DNA of 64,000 nucleotides from Tenacibaculum larymnensis (GCF_028829235.1 NZ_JAIWJY010000001.1:124001-188000); one strand, 5' to 3'; shown: positions 1 through 10,357, counted from the stretch's first letter. A program made the numbers and translations. The notes: generated by a model from the letters alone, not told the origin.

Positions 1-198
1 ACTTTTTCTTGGTCCAGGAATTGCATATGTTTCTAAACGCTCTCCATTATTGTTATTCACAATCTGAACACGTTCTCCTTCAATAATTCCAGCAGCATCC
101 ATTAAATCTTCATCAATGGTTATACTTCCTATATAATTTAAATCCGCGTTTGTAACTTTAACACGGTGTATTTTAGATTTTACTACTTGTACTAACAT
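1..198 (-). CDS. panD: Aspartate 1-decarboxylase PanD, N-terminal part (cut by window edge)
   Basis: Makes beta-alanine from L-aspartate for pantothenate (coenzyme A) synthesis; cytoplasmic. The first 66 codons are visible and the gene runs off the left end. The protein begins [20 protein letters not shown] and has the Gly24-Ser25 pair (YIGS) where the proenzyme of this family cleaves itself to form the pyruvoyl cofactor, at the same residue numbers as in the E. coli protein. Further family matches are [10 protein letters not shown] and the [12 protein letters not shown] stretch. panC lies just upstream on the same strand with a 96-base gap, so the two form a pantothenate gene pair, although panD also has its own promoter box. 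Family and start are secure; the C-terminus is not seen. Confidence 0.95.
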   Translation of the reverse strand, partial: MLVQVVKSKIHRVKVTNADLNYIGSITIDEDLMDAAGIIEGERVQIVNNNNGERLETYAIPGPRKS

Positions 199-202
199 GC
201 TG

Positions 203-210
203 CAAAAATA
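203..210 (-). promoter_or_regulatory. TAnnTTTG -7 box of panD
   Basis: On the minus strand this reads TATTTTTG, an exact match to the Bacteroidota -7 consensus TAnnTTTG. Only four bases separate it from the panD start codon at 198, so a transcript from here would have almost no leader. No clear -33 element was recognised. Confidence 0.55.
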
Positions 211-294
211 GTTGTTTTTTAATGAATACTAAGTTGTTTTTTGATGATTTTAACATTATTACAAAGCTCATTCTTAAGCCTAAACATTAACTTT

Positions 295-1146
295 TTAATT
301 ATTCTTTAAACAAATATTATCTATTAAGCGAATGTCTCCTGCAAAAACAGCTATAAAAGCACGATACTGTTTATTTTCTTTAATATCTTTTGCAGTTTGT
401 AATGTTTCCTCATCTGCAATGGTAAAATATTCCAATTCAAGTAATGGATGTTTTTTGAATTGCTTTTCTACCCATTTAGTTAAATCTTCAGGACTTTTTG
501 CTCCAAATTTTTTTTTTGCTTTTTTTAATGTTTTATAAATAAATGGTGCAGCGTCACGGTGTTCTTTTGTTAATCTCGTATTTCGAGAGCTCATAGCTAA
601 CCCGTCATCTTCTCTAAAAATTGGTCTTCCTTTAATTTTTACTGGTAAATTATATTTTTCGACTAACTTTTTAATAATTTGTAATTGCTGAAAATCTTTT
701 TTGCCAAAATACGCAGTATCTGGCTCTACAATTTCAAATAAAGTTTTTACTATTGTTCCAACACCATCAAAATGACCATCTCTAAACCTCCCTTCCATTT
801 GATGTTCTAACCCATCAAAATCAAACTCTTCAGAAGTTACATTTTCGGCGTATATTTCTTCTATTGAAGGAAAGAATAACACATCACAATCTACAGATTC
901 CAACAGCGCTACATCACTTTCGTACGTTTTAGGATATTTGTCTAAATCTTCTTTGTTATCAAACTGTGTAGGGTTTACAAAAATACTAACTACAGCAATA
1001 TCCTTCTTTTTTTTCGCTCTCTTAATAAGCGATAAATGCCCTTGGTGTAGTGCTCCCATAGTTGGGACAAATCCGATTGATTTTTTATCCATTTTTAGAG
1101 CGGATAAAAACTCTTTTATTTCGGATTTACTTGTGAAAATTTTCAT
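295..1146 (-). CDS. panC: Pantothenate synthetase PanC
   Basis: Joins pantoate and beta-alanine with ATP to give pantothenate; cytoplasmic. The 283-residue length equals that of the E. coli enzyme. Near the N-terminus are the ATP-binding PTMGALHQGH segment (HxGH motif) and the VNPTQF motif; KKDFQQLQII and GLAMSSRN follow later in the order expected of the family. An in-frame ATG seven codons upstream (1167) would add MHFNKIT, but a TAnnTTTG promoter box at 1169-1176 would put the transcription start at or inside that codon, so the start at 1146 (MKIFTSK) is preferred. Together with panD it supplies pantothenate for coenzyme A. Confidence 0.96.
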   Translation of the reverse strand: MKIFTSKSEIKEFLSALKMDKKSIGFVPTMGALHQGHLSLIKRAKKKKDIAVVSIFVNPTQFDNKEDLDKYPKTYESDVALLESVDCDVLFFPSIEEIYAENVTSEEFDFDGLEHQMEGRFRDGHFDGVGTIVKTLFEIVEPDTAYFGKKDFQQLQIIKKLVEKYNLPVKIKGRPIFREDDGLAMSSRNTRLTKEHRDAAPFIYKTLKKAKKKFGAKSPEDLTKWVEKQFKKHPLLELEYFTIADEETLQTAKDIKENKQYRAFIAVFAGDIRLIDNICLKNN

Positions 1147-1168
1147 TGTTATTTTATTGAAATGCATG

Positions 1169-1176
1169 CAAAATTA
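1169..1176 (-). promoter_or_regulatory. TAnnTTTG -7 box of panC
   Basis: Minus-strand reading is TAATTTTG, matching TAnnTTTG. It lies 22 bases from the preferred panC start at 1146 and helps to reject the upstream ATG at 1167. Confidence 0.5.
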
Positions 1177-1208
1177 GCAATTTAACACGATTTTTGCATT
1201 AAATTTCG

Positions 1209-1216
1209 TATTTTTG
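1209..1216 (+). promoter_or_regulatory. TAnnTTTG -7 box for the 1243-5471 gene group
   Basis: Reads TATTTTTG, 26 bases before the ATG at 1243. It is back to back with the panC promoter, as expected for a divergent intergenic region of under 100 bases. Confidence 0.55.
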
Positions 1217-1242
1217 CACCTTCAATAAAAGAGACCGATTTA

Positions 1243-2058
1243 ATGAAGGATAAGAGAATTTTATATGTTTCATCAGAGGTAACACCATATTTACCGGAAA
1301 CAGAATTATCGTCTACCGCATTTAACGTTGCTAAAAATGCACATTCTAAAGGAATTCAAACCCGTATATTTATGCCTCGCTTTGGGGTTATTAACGAGCG
1401 AAGGCATCAGTTACATGAAGTTATTCGCCTATCGGGTATGAACTTAATTATCAACGACATGGATATGCCGCTAATAATTAAAGTTGCCTCTATACCTAAA
1501 GAAAGGATGCAAGTTTATTTTATTGACAATGACGAATATTTTAAGCGTAAAGCTGTATATTCTGACGAAGATGACAAACTATTTGATGATAATGATGAAC
1601 GTATGATTTTCTTCGCCAAAGGTGTTGTTGAAACTGTTAAGAAGCTAAACTGGGCTCCTGATATTATTCATGTTCACGGATGGATGGCTTCGTTACTTCC
1701 ATTATATTTAAGAGAATTTTATAAAGAGGAACCATTGTTTGCTGAGAGCAAGATTGTAACTTCGCTTTACAATAGTGATATTGAGGATTTGGGTAAAGAA
1801 TTGGCTAACAAAGTTCGCTTTGATAAAATTGAAGATTCTAAAGTAGCTACAATAGAAACACCAAGTCATACTAACATTTTAAAGAGCGCTATTGAAAATT
1901 CAGATGCTATTATAAAAGGTAGCGAGGTTTTACCTGAAGAAATTGAAACTTTCATTGAAGAAAGCAATGTAAAGGTTCTAGATTTCCAATCAGAGGAAAC
2001 TTTAACTGAAGCATATTTAGAATTTTATAAAGAAAACGTTTTAGAATTAAGCGAGTAA
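1243..2058 (+). CDS. Starch/glycogen synthase-like protein, N-terminal (GT5) domain only
   Basis: Resembles the N-terminal Rossmann-like domain of GT5 glycogen/starch synthases: it starts KDKRILYVSSEVTPYLPETE, has a MPRFGVINERR segment and the DIIHVHGWMASL motif seen in ADP-glucose-dependent synthases. At 271 residues it is little more than half of a full synthase (about 470-480) and has no second GT-B domain, where the KTGGL sugar-nucleotide site normally lies. The last 80 residues are acidic and match nothing I recognise. The glucosyltransferase activity is therefore doubtful; a regulatory or binding role is possible. Its stop codon overlaps the start of the DUF4270 lipoprotein gene by one base (TAATG), which suggests translational coupling. 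Confidence 0.75.
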   Translation: MKDKRILYVSSEVTPYLPETELSSTAFNVAKNAHSKGIQTRIFMPRFGVINERRHQLHEVIRLSGMNLIINDMDMPLIIKVASIPKERMQVYFIDNDEYFKRKAVYSDEDDKLFDDNDERMIFFAKGVVETVKKLNWAPDIIHVHGWMASLLPLYLREFYKEEPLFAESKIVTSLYNSDIEDLGKELANKVRFDKIEDSKVATIETPSHTNILKSAIENSDAIIKGSEVLPEEIETFIEESNVKVLDFQSEETLTEAYLEFYKENVLELSE

Positions 2059-3605
2059 TGATTAGAAAAATTGGTGTACTTGGTATTAGCTTGCTATGCT
2101 TAGCAGCTATTACATCTTGTGAAAAAGATTTTAGCGAGGTTGGAACAAACGTTGTTAACAACGATAAGTTTGAAACAGGAGAAATATTATTGGATGTTGA
2201 AATAACACCTATAGATATAGAAAGTGTGCAAGCCGACAATATTAACGCTAGTATTAGTGATTATTGGCTTGGAGTATATAATAACCCCAATGCAGAAAAA
2301 ATTGAAGCTTCAATCATTTCTCAACTTGGTTATATCTCAAACTTAAACAATAAAGACACAGACACAACTGTATTCAATCTTGATAAGGTTATTTTAAAAA
2401 TTCCATACCAAGCTACTTCTACAGGCACAACAGATGGAGTTACAAGTTTTAAATTAGATTCTATTTTAGGTAATCCTGATATTGCAACCAATATTCAGGT
2501 ATTCCAAAATGAAACGTACTTAAACACATTAGACCCTAGTGATCCATCTAAAAGAAACACTTTCTTTTCTGATAAAGAATACTTAGGAAATAATGTATTA
2601 AACGAAGGTGGTATTTATGAATTAAAACCCAAAGCTACTGATACAGTATATATATTTGATAGAATTGATAGATCTTCTTCTTTAACTAGTACAACTACTT
2701 ACAAAGATACTGTTAGAGCTATAAACTCACAAAAACTTAAAGTTCCATTTATAGCAATCCCTCTGGATACTACAAAAATGAAAGCCTTATTCTGGGATAA
2801 ATTCCATAGCGGAGAATTTGCATCTAAAGACGCTTTTGAAGATTATTTTAGAGGAATTAAAATAGTTGCAACAGGAAGTGATGGATCATTAGTTCCATTA
2901 AACCTAGCTTCTTCACCTATCCCATCTATTGATTTTCTTTATACTAAATCTAGTATAAATGGATCAACCATAAAAAAAACCACCAAAGGTGCATTTATCT
3001 TTCCCTTATCAGGCATAAGAAATAGTCATTACAAAATGTCTCCTGCTACAACCTCTGCTCCAGCTAATAGTTTTGTTATTCAAGGAACAGCAGGAAGCAT
3101 GGCTAGAGTTAAGATTTTAGACGAGACTAAAGTTCAAGAGTTGAAAAGCAATAATTGGTTAATTAATGATGCTTCTCTTACTTTTTATATAAATCAAGCA
3201 ATTAATAATGATGCTGATGTTATTCCTCAACAATTATTCTTATATCAAAATAAGAAAAATGAAACAGGTGGCATTTCACCAACTCACTTAACAGATGCTT
3301 ATGTTGACCCTACTTTTTTTGGAGGTCTTTTAGAGAAAACTGAAGATGACAGCCCTGAAAAATATACATTTAGAATTACTGATTATATTTCTAAGCTATT
3401 ATCAGGAGAAGAAAATACAACTATTGATCCTTTAGTTTTAAAAGTATATAACCCTACGGATGCACCTGTTAACAATAATGTTTTAACGACTTCTGTCAAA
3501 TCTTATAACTGGAACCCAAGAGCAGTGACATTACTTAATGGTGATGAAGCCGCTAATGGAACCAAAAGAGCCGTTTTAAAAATATCATATTCAAAAGAAA
3601 AATAA
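2058..3605 (+). CDS. DUF4270 family lipoprotein
   Basis: A 515-residue secreted lipoprotein: a short basic-hydrophobic signal (MIRKIGVLGISLLCLAAITSC) ends in a lipobox Cys at about residue 21, followed by EKDFSEVG. The rest is a long beta-rich domain of the kind grouped as DUF4270, found in Flavobacteriia; the function is not established. It probably sits on the outer membrane or in the periplasm. It overlaps the preceding GT5-like gene by one base and ends nine bases before glmS, so the three genes look cotranscribed from the box at 1209-1216. Neighbourhood with glmS hints at envelope work, but this is inference. Confidence 0.8.
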   Translation: MIRKIGVLGISLLCLAAITSCEKDFSEVGTNVVNNDKFETGEILLDVEITPIDIESVQADNINASISDYWLGVYNNPNAEKIEASIISQLGYISNLNNKDTDTTVFNLDKVILKIPYQATSTGTTDGVTSFKLDSILGNPDIATNIQVFQNETYLNTLDPSDPSKRNTFFSDKEYLGNNVLNEGGIYELKPKATDTVYIFDRIDRSSSLTSTTTYKDTVRAINSQKLKVPFIAIPLDTTKMKALFWDKFHSGEFASKDAFEDYFRGIKIVATGSDGSLVPLNLASSPIPSIDFLYTKSSINGSTIKKTTKGAFIFPLSGIRNSHYKMSPATTSAPANSFVIQGTAGSMARVKILDETKVQELKSNNWLINDASLTFYINQAINNDADVIPQQLFLYQNKKNETGGISPTHLTDAYVDPTFFGGLLEKTEDDSPEKYTFRITDYISKLLSGEENTTIDPLVLKVYNPTDAPVNNNVLTTSVKSYNWNPRAVTLLNGDEAANGTKRAVLKISYSKEK

Positions 3606-3614
3606 CAAGTTGTT

Positions 3615-5471
3615 ATGTGTGGAATCACAGGATATATTGGACATAGAGAAGCTTACCCAATTGTAATTAATGGGCTTAAGCGTTTAGAGTATAGAGGTTA
3701 TGATAGTGCTGGAATCATGATGTATGACGGAGAAACAATGCACTTATCAAAAACAAAAGGAAAGGTTTCTGACTTAGAGGTAATTACAAATAAAGAAGAG
3801 AAAAGAAAAAAAGGAAATATAGGAATTGGTCATACTCGTTGGGCAACTCATGGTGTTCCTAACGATGTAAATTCTCACCCACATTTTTCTCAATCTGGAA
3901 ACCTTGTAATTGTTCATAATGGAATTATAGAAAACTACGACACCATTAAAAAAGAGTTAACCTCAAGAGGTTATGAATTCAAGAGTGATACAGATACAGA
4001 AGTTTTAGTAAACCTTATTGAAGAAATTAAAAAAAGTGAAGGTTGTAAGTTAGGAAAAGCTGTCCAATTAGCTTTAACTAATGTTATCGGAGCTTATGCA
4101 ATTGCTGTTTTTGACAAAACAAAGCCTAATGAGTTAGTCGTAGCTCGATTAGGTAGTCCTATTGCTATTGGAGTTGGAAAGAACAATGAAGAGTTTTTTG
4201 TTGCCTCAGATGCTTCTCCTTTTATTGAATATACAAAAGATGCTATTTACCTTGAAGATGGTGAATTAGCCATTATAAAAAAGGACAAAGGGATTAAAGT
4301 TCGTAAAATTGAGAGTGATAAAGAAATTGATGCGAATATTCAAAAATTACAATTAAGCCTTGAACAAATAGAAAAAGGTGGTTATGACCACTTTATGCTA
4401 AAAGAAATTTACGAACAACCTAAAGCTATTATAGATACCTATAGAGGTAGAATGCTTGCCAACGAAGGAATTATAAAAATGGCAGGTGTTGATGATAATA
4501 TGTCTAAGTTCTTAAACGCTGACAGAATTATTATTGTAGCATGTGGTACTTCTTGGCACGCTGGATTAGTAGGAGAATATCTTTTTGAAGACATGGCTCG
4601 TATTCCAGTTGAGGTTGAATATGCTTCTGAGTTTAGATACCGCAACCCTATTATTACTCCAAAAGATGTGGTAATTGCCATTTCTCAGTCTGGAGAAACA
4701 GCTGATACTTTAGCAGCTATTAAATTAGCTAAATCTAAAGGAGCTTTTGTTTTCGGTGTATGTAACGTTGTTGGTTCTTCTATCGCTAGAGAAACACATG
4801 CAGGTGCTTATACACATGCTGGACCTGAAATTGGTGTAGCATCAACTAAAGCATTTACAACACAAATAACAGTACTTTCATTAATTGCTTTAAAACTAGC
4901 CCAAGCCAAAGGAACTTTATCTACATCTGCTGTGAATACTTATTTACAAACGATGCAGCAAATTCCTGCTCAGGTAGAAAGTTTATTAAAAATTGATGCC
5001 CAAGTTAAAGAAATTGCAGCCGTTTATAAAGACGCTAAAAACTGTTTATATCTAGGTAGAGGATTTAATTTCCCTGTGGCTTTAGAGGGAGCTTTAAAAT
5101 TAAAAGAAATCTCCTATATCCACGCTGAAGGCTATCCTGCAGCTGAAATGAAGCACGGACCTATTGCCTTAATTGATGAAAACATGCCTGTTTTTGTTAT
5201 TGCAACAAGTAGAGGACATTATGAGAAAGTAGTAAGTAATATTCAAGAAATTAAGTCTCGTAGCGGAAAAATAGTTGCAATTGTTACTGAAGGTGATGAA
5301 ACAGTTAAGGAAATAGCTGACCATGTAATTGAAATTCCAGATACAGAGGAAGCTTTTTCTCCTTTGTTAACAACAATACCGTTTCAATTATTGTCATACC
5401 ATATAGCTGTTATGTTAGGTAAAAATGTTGATCAACCAAGAAACTTAGCAAAGTCGGTTACTGTTGAATAA
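3615..5471 (+). CDS. glmS: Glutamine-fructose-6-phosphate aminotransferase (isomerizing) GlmS
   Basis: Makes glucosamine-6-phosphate from fructose-6-phosphate and glutamine, the entry step to UDP-GlcNAc for peptidoglycan and lipopolysaccharide. It starts MCGITGYIG, so Cys2 becomes the N-terminal nucleophile of the glutaminase domain (about residues 1-230, with GHTRWATHG and HNGIIENY). Two SIS sugar-isomerase domains follow, with CGTSWHAG, SQSGETADT and EGALKLKEISY, and the protein ends in the family-typical PRNLAKSVTVE. Length 618 is close to usual. Only nine bases separate it from the gene upstream, leaving no room for a glmS ribozyme or a separate leader. A strong hairpin terminator follows at 5494. 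Confidence 0.98.
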   Translation: MCGITGYIGHREAYPIVINGLKRLEYRGYDSAGIMMYDGETMHLSKTKGKVSDLEVITNKEEKRKKGNIGIGHTRWATHGVPNDVNSHPHFSQSGNLVIVHNGIIENYDTIKKELTSRGYEFKSDTDTEVLVNLIEEIKKSEGCKLGKAVQLALTNVIGAYAIAVFDKTKPNELVVARLGSPIAIGVGKNNEEFFVASDASPFIEYTKDAIYLEDGELAIIKKDKGIKVRKIESDKEIDANIQKLQLSLEQIEKGGYDHFMLKEIYEQPKAIIDTYRGRMLANEGIIKMAGVDDNMSKFLNADRIIIVACGTSWHAGLVGEYLFEDMARIPVEVEYASEFRYRNPIITPKDVVIAISQSGETADTLAAIKLAKSKGAFVFGVCNVVGSSIARETHAGAYTHAGPEIGVASTKAFTTQITVLSLIALKLAQAKGTLSTSAVNTYLQTMQQIPAQVESLLKIDAQVKEIAAVYKDAKNCLYLGRGFNFPVALEGALKLKEISYIHAEGYPAAEMKHGPIALIDENMPVFVIATSRGHYEKVVSNIQEIKSRSGKIVAIVTEGDETVKEIADHVIEIPDTEEAFSPLLTTIPFQLLSYHIAVMLGKNVDQPRNLAKSVTVE

Positions 5472-5493
5472 CAATCGATTTTATTTAAAATAT

Positions 5494-5526
5494 AAATCCT
5501 GAGAAAAAATTTCTCAGGATTTTTTT
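5494..5526. terminator. Bidirectional terminator between glmS and the endonuclease-fold gene
   Basis: A perfect 13-bp stem (5494-5506 with 5510-5522, core AATCCTGAG) has a 3-base loop and T-runs after it on the plus strand. The genes on either side converge, and the stop codon of the minus-strand gene lies at its edge. Confidence 0.85.
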
Positions 5527-6484
5527 ATACCTCTTTTTCTAGAGTAATATAGACAGGGAAATGGTCTGAAAAACCACCTTTATAAAAAGGTCCTATAAAA
5601 GTTCTAAATGGACTTCCTTCATATTTTCCTTTATATATTTTTAACCAATCTCTGTTATAAATATTAGCATGTAAAAAACTGTGCTTACTTTTTCCCATAT
5701 CAAAAAAATCTCTTGAAAATATAATTTGATCAAACAAATGCCATTTCTTATAATGGGTTGTGGTTCCTATCCCTTTTTCATACAAAGACTTCATTGGATT
5801 ATACAAGTCGTTAGACATTAAATGATCTTCAATACTTTTATTTATTGGATTATCATTAAAATCTCCCATAACAATGAATTTCGGAGCATTTTCTTCCTGT
5901 TTAATCTTATCCATAACACTACGAGTCAATTGAGCTGCCTTAATTCTGTTTCTTTCTGTTTCTGTTTCTCCTTCTCTTCGTGAAGGCCAATGATTTATTA
6001 AAACATGTACTATTTCATCATTAAAAACTCCCTTAACCACTAACAAATCACGCGTATAATCTACTTCACCCTCATCATCTGTTAGTAAAAGTGGGTGTGT
6101 TTCAGAAAGTATCACTTCAAAGAAATCTTTATTATACATCAAAGCAACATCAATACCTCTTTCATCAGGTGAATCGTAATGAACATAGTCGTAATTAAAC
6201 TTTGATAGATTTTCATGCTTTACTAAGTCTTTAACAACTTTGGCATTTTCAACTTCTACCAAACCAACAATAACTGGTGGATGAGCAGATTGATTACTTC
6301 CTAACTGACTAATAACAGATGTTATTTTTCTAAGTTTATGATTGTATTTCTTCCTTCCCCATCTTAATTTACCATTTGGTGTATAATCATTATCATAGGT
6401 ATTTGGATTATCAACAGTGTCAAATAAATTTTCGACATTATAAAAAGCAACGGTATACCTATTTCTTCTTCTATTTGATGTCAT
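5525..6484 (-). CDS. Endonuclease/exonuclease/phosphatase family protein
   Basis: A 319-residue member of the EEP (DNase I-like) fold. Motifs in order: VAFYNVENLFDT (metal-binding Asn/Glu), VGLVEVEN (catalytic Glu), INHWPSRREG, VMGDFND (catalytic Asp and Asn) and FSDHFPVYI (catalytic His near the C-terminus). All expected active-site residues are present. There is no signal peptide, so it should be cytoplasmic. Substrate cannot be read from sequence; nucleic acid or phospho-ester cleavage are both possible for the family. It stands alone, converging on glmS, and no clear TAnnTTTG box was found in front of it. Confidence 0.9.
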   Translation of the reverse strand: MTSNRRRNRYTVAFYNVENLFDTVDNPNTYDNDYTPNGKLRWGRKKYNHKLRKITSVISQLGSNQSAHPPVIVGLVEVENAKVVKDLVKHENLSKFNYDYVHYDSPDERGIDVALMYNKDFFEVILSETHPLLLTDDEGEVDYTRDLLVVKGVFNDEIVHVLINHWPSRREGETETERNRIKAAQLTRSVMDKIKQEENAPKFIVMGDFNDNPINKSIEDHLMSNDLYNPMKSLYEKGIGTTTHYKKWHLFDQIIFSRDFFDMGKSKHSFLHANIYNRDWLKIYKGKYEGSPFRTFIGPFYKGGFSDHFPVYITLEKEV

Positions 6485-6821
6485 TTAAGATTTGTTTACT
6501 TCTCGAAAGTACAAAAATGTATGGATCTTATAACATAAAACTAACCTTAGTGATTAACGAATTATATAAAGCTTGAAAATAAATTTATCGATTTTAATAA
6601 AAACCACTGGTTTATTTAAAATTCGTCAAAAAAGGAAAGTGAAAAATAGAAATATCTTTAATATTAATTATATGTAAAACAGTTATAAAACGCTCATATA
6701 CTTTACTTTAAAACAATATTTTATTAATTAAAAATAACACCTTAAAAAACTCATTTACAATACTTTTATATCGTTAATTCTTAACAAAAAAAACTTAAAA
6801 ACAAACCCTAAAACTTAAAAA
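6485..6821. other. Gene-free divergent intergenic region
   Basis: 337 bases, very AT-rich, between two divergent genes. No credible reading frame, RNA gene or clean TAnnTTTG box was seen. The last 40 bases before 6822 are A-rich with repeated AAACTTAAAA-type words, as often in front of Flavobacteriia genes. Confidence 0.5.
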
Positions 6822-7154
6822 ATGAAAAAGTTATTTGTATTAATGTTCGTTACTCTAATGAGTACTTCAGTATTTTCAACAAACGAGAACCCTGCAAAAG
6901 AGCAGATTAGATCAAAAATAGTTGAACTATTAGGTAACCCTAATTTTGTTCTTGATAAGGAAGTAAAAACTACTGTAGAGTTTATAATAAACAAAAACGG
7001 CGAGATCGTTATTTTAAACGTTAACTGTGATACAGAACAAGTTTGTCACTATGTAAAAAGTAGATTAAACTATAAACTTATAAATAAGGAATTAACAGTA
7101 AAGAACCACATCTACAAGATGCCTTTAACCATAGAAAAAAGTAGTAGTAAATAA
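6822..7154 (+). CDS. Small secreted protein of unknown function
   Basis: A 110-residue protein with a clear signal peptide (MKKLFVLMFVTLMSTSVFS, likely cleaved after FS). The mature part has the pattern VEFIINKNGEIVILNVNCD...VKSRLNYK, which resembles the C-terminal TonB-like beta-alpha-beta unit seen in many small Bacteroidota proteins (strand, NxxG turn, strand, helix). Two cysteines (NCDTEQVC) could form a disulfide in the periplasm. I do not assign a function. It has its own terminator at 7181 and an AT-rich leader, and it is monocistronic. Confidence 0.7.
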   Translation: MKKLFVLMFVTLMSTSVFSTNENPAKEQIRSKIVELLGNPNFVLDKEVKTTVEFIINKNGEIVILNVNCDTEQVCHYVKSRLNYKLINKELTVKNHIYKMPLTIEKSSSK

Positions 7155-7180
7155 TTACTATCCGATTATCCCCTAATAAA

Positions 7181-7215
7181 AAAAGCCTCATAGAATTCTA
7201 TGAGGCTTTAATTTT
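7181..7215. terminator. Bidirectional terminator between the small secreted gene and gdhA
   Basis: A 14-bp perfect palindromic stem centred at 7195 (core AAGCCTCATAG) with an A-run before and T-rich sequence after it, placed between two convergent genes. Confidence 0.85.
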
Positions 7216-7232
7216 ATTTATTGTTCTGTAGA

Positions 7233-8600
<1,368 letters not shown>

Positions 8601-8625
8601 TTATAATATTAACAATTTTACTATG

Positions 8626-8633
8626 CAAATATA
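8626..8633 (-). promoter_or_regulatory. TAnnTTTG -7 box of gdhA
   Basis: Minus-strand reading is TATATTTG, 50 bases from the gdhA start, giving a leader of about 40 bases. Confidence 0.5.
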
Positions 8634-8737
8634 ATTATTTTACTATTCGTTAATTTCTATTTTTCTGTTTATTTCCCTTATTTTATTGGTGTTTTTGCAA
8701 ACACAACCAAAAGTCCTTTTTTTTACACAAAAAAACG

Positions 8738-8745
8738 TAAATTTG
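8738..8745 (+). promoter_or_regulatory. TAnnTTTG -7 box of pheS
   Basis: Reads TAAATTTG, 23 bases before the pheS start codon. Confidence 0.55.
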
Positions 8746-8767
8746 CACCTTAACTTTTGGAAAGATT

Positions 8768-9787
8768 ATGTTAGACAAGGTAAAAGAATTGATTGGAGAG
8801 GTAAATGCTTTTAACGCCACTTCAAAAGAAGAAATAGAAACATTTAGAATTAAGTATTTAGGAAGCAAAGGAATTTTAAAAGATTTATTTGCTGAGTTTA
8901 AAAATGTACCTAACGACCAAAAGAAAGAATTTGGGCAAACCATTAATTTACTTAAAAATTCTGCTGAAGAAAAAGTAAACACTTTAAAAGAGGCTATAGA
9001 AAATGCTGTTGAAGAAAAAGGTGTTTATGGTGACTTAACACGTCCATCAGAGCCAATTAACTTAGGTTCACGCCACCCAATTTCATTAGTGAAAAATCAA
9101 ATTATCGAAGTATTTAACCGTATTGGTTTTACTGTTTCTGAAGGACCAGAAATTGAAGATGATTGGCATAACTTTACTGCCTTAAACTTACCAGAATATC
9201 ACCCAGCACGTGATATGCAGGATACTTTCTTCATTGAAAAGAATCCTGACACGTTGCTAAGAACACATACCTCATCGGTACAAGTACGCTATATGGAAAA
9301 CAACGAACCTCCAATTCGTACAATTTCTCCAGGGCGTGTGTTTAGAAACGAAGATATATCTGCACGTGCACACTGTATTTTCCACCAAGTAGAAGGATTA
9401 TACATTGATACTGATGTTTCTTTTGCTGACTTAAAACAAACCTTATTATACTTTACCAAAGAAATGTTTGGTAAATCTAAAATACGTTTACGTCCGTCAT
9501 ATTTCCCATTTACTGAGCCTAGTGCTGAAGTGGATATTTATTGGGGCTTAGAAACTGAAACTGATTACAGAATCACCAAAGGAACTGGTTGGTTAGAGAT
9601 TATGGGATGTGGTATGGTAGATCCTAATGTATTAAAAAACTGTAATATCGACCCAACTAAGTATAGTGGATATGCCTTCGGAATGGGTATTGAGCGTATT
9701 GCAATGCTGTTATACCAAATTCCAGATATTCGTATGTTCTACGAAAATGACAAGCGTTTCTTAGAGCAGTTTAAATCTGTAATTTAA
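8768..9787 (+). CDS. pheS: Phenylalanyl-tRNA synthetase alpha subunit PheS
   Basis: Charges tRNA-Phe as the catalytic subunit of the alpha2beta2 enzyme. The 339-residue protein has the N-terminal coiled coil (about 1-90) and then the class II catalytic core: motif 2 around [16 protein letters not shown], then [10 protein letters not shown], the [13 protein letters not shown] segment that helps bind phenylalanine, and motif 3 [16 protein letters not shown]. pheT is not next to it in this window, so the subunits are encoded apart, as is common in Flavobacteriia. It ends in a good terminator at 9906. Confidence 0.98.
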   Translation: MLDKVKELIGEVNAFNATSKEEIETFRIKYLGSKGILKDLFAEFKNVPNDQKKEFGQTINLLKNSAEEKVNTLKEAIENAVEEKGVYGDLTRPSEPINLGSRHPISLVKNQIIEVFNRIGFTVSEGPEIEDDWHNFTALNLPEYHPARDMQDTFFIEKNPDTLLRTHTSSVQVRYMENNEPPIRTISPGRVFRNEDISARAHCIFHQVEGLYIDTDVSFADLKQTLLYFTKEMFGKSKIRLRPSYFPFTEPSAEVDIYWGLETETDYRITKGTGWLEIMGCGMVDPNVLKNCNIDPTKYSGYAFGMGIERIAMLLYQIPDIRMFYENDKRFLEQFKSVI

Positions 9788-9905
9788 TCGCAGGACGATA
9801 GCCAAGGGTATTGAGACTTGATTTAAGTGCTAAAATTAGCATCCTATAAGCATCTCGTAAACTTACCCCTGTTTATTTGATTTTTAAATAAGTTCAAACA
9901 AAATA

Positions 9906-9940
9906 AAAGACGAAAGCACTAAACTTTCGTCTTTCCTTTT
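9906..9940 (+). terminator. Terminator after pheS
   Basis: An 11-bp stem (9906-9916 with 9924-9934, AAAGACGAAAG) with a 7-base loop, followed by CCTTTT. The 118 bases between pheS and this hairpin hold no recognised feature. Confidence 0.75.
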
Positions 9941-9953
9941 AAAGAAGTATTCA

Positions 9954-10349
9954 ATGAAAAAAGATATTGAAATCCCTAAAGTAACCGGTGTAGAAATAGC
10001 CGTTGTTTTAGAAACAAATGAAATCGATAACAAAGAGGATTGGAATGTATACATTCTTAACAAGAAAGATGTTGATTTAGAAATGGTAGTTATTGTTTCT
10101 CAAGGATTCTCAGACACTAAAACTACTTCTGTTTTCCGAAGAAAAATAGACAAGCTTCCTGCAAATAGTTATCAAAAGTTTGAATTAATGAAACCTGAGT
10201 TATTTGATTTGGACAATCGTTTTCAGGTAACTTTTTTTGAAAACAATAGGTTACACGATAAAACCTTTATTTTTCAAGCCGAGACTATCCAAGAAGGCTT
10301 TTTAAGAGATATTGAATTCTTAGGAAAAAGAGGAATCGTTTGTAAATAA
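9954..10349 (+). CDS. Conserved hypothetical protein next to pheS
   Basis: A 131-residue cytoplasmic-looking protein without signal peptide or membrane segment. It is beta-rich (VTGVEIAVVLE, WNVYILNKKDVDLEMVVIVSQGF, RFQVTFFENNRLHDKTFIF) and ends KRGIVCK. Proteins of this kind sit behind pheS in related genomes and have, I believe, sometimes inherited the pheS name by position; nothing in it resembles a synthetase domain. Function unknown. It lies between two hairpin terminators, so it is probably transcribed on its own. The start ATG at 9954 is the only suitable one. Confidence 0.65.
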   Translation: MKKDIEIPKVTGVEIAVVLETNEIDNKEDWNVYILNKKDVDLEMVVIVSQGFSDTKTTSVFRRKIDKLPANSYQKFELMKPELFDLDNRFQVTFFENNRLHDKTFIFQAETIQEGFLRDIEFLGKRGIVCK

Positions 10350-10357
10350 AAATCACA

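Noticed and set aside
1147..1167. Longer start for panC (MHFNKIT extension)
   Set aside because: The -7 box at 1169-1176 would place the transcription start at or inside that codon, and the 283-residue form matches the family length.
3600..3620. Possible glmS ribozyme or riboswitch before glmS
   Set aside because: Only nine bases separate glmS from the preceding gene, so there is no room for it.
9788..9905. Possible small RNA between pheS and its terminator
   Set aside because: No promoter box, no strong fold and no resemblance to a known RNA; more likely pheS trailer.
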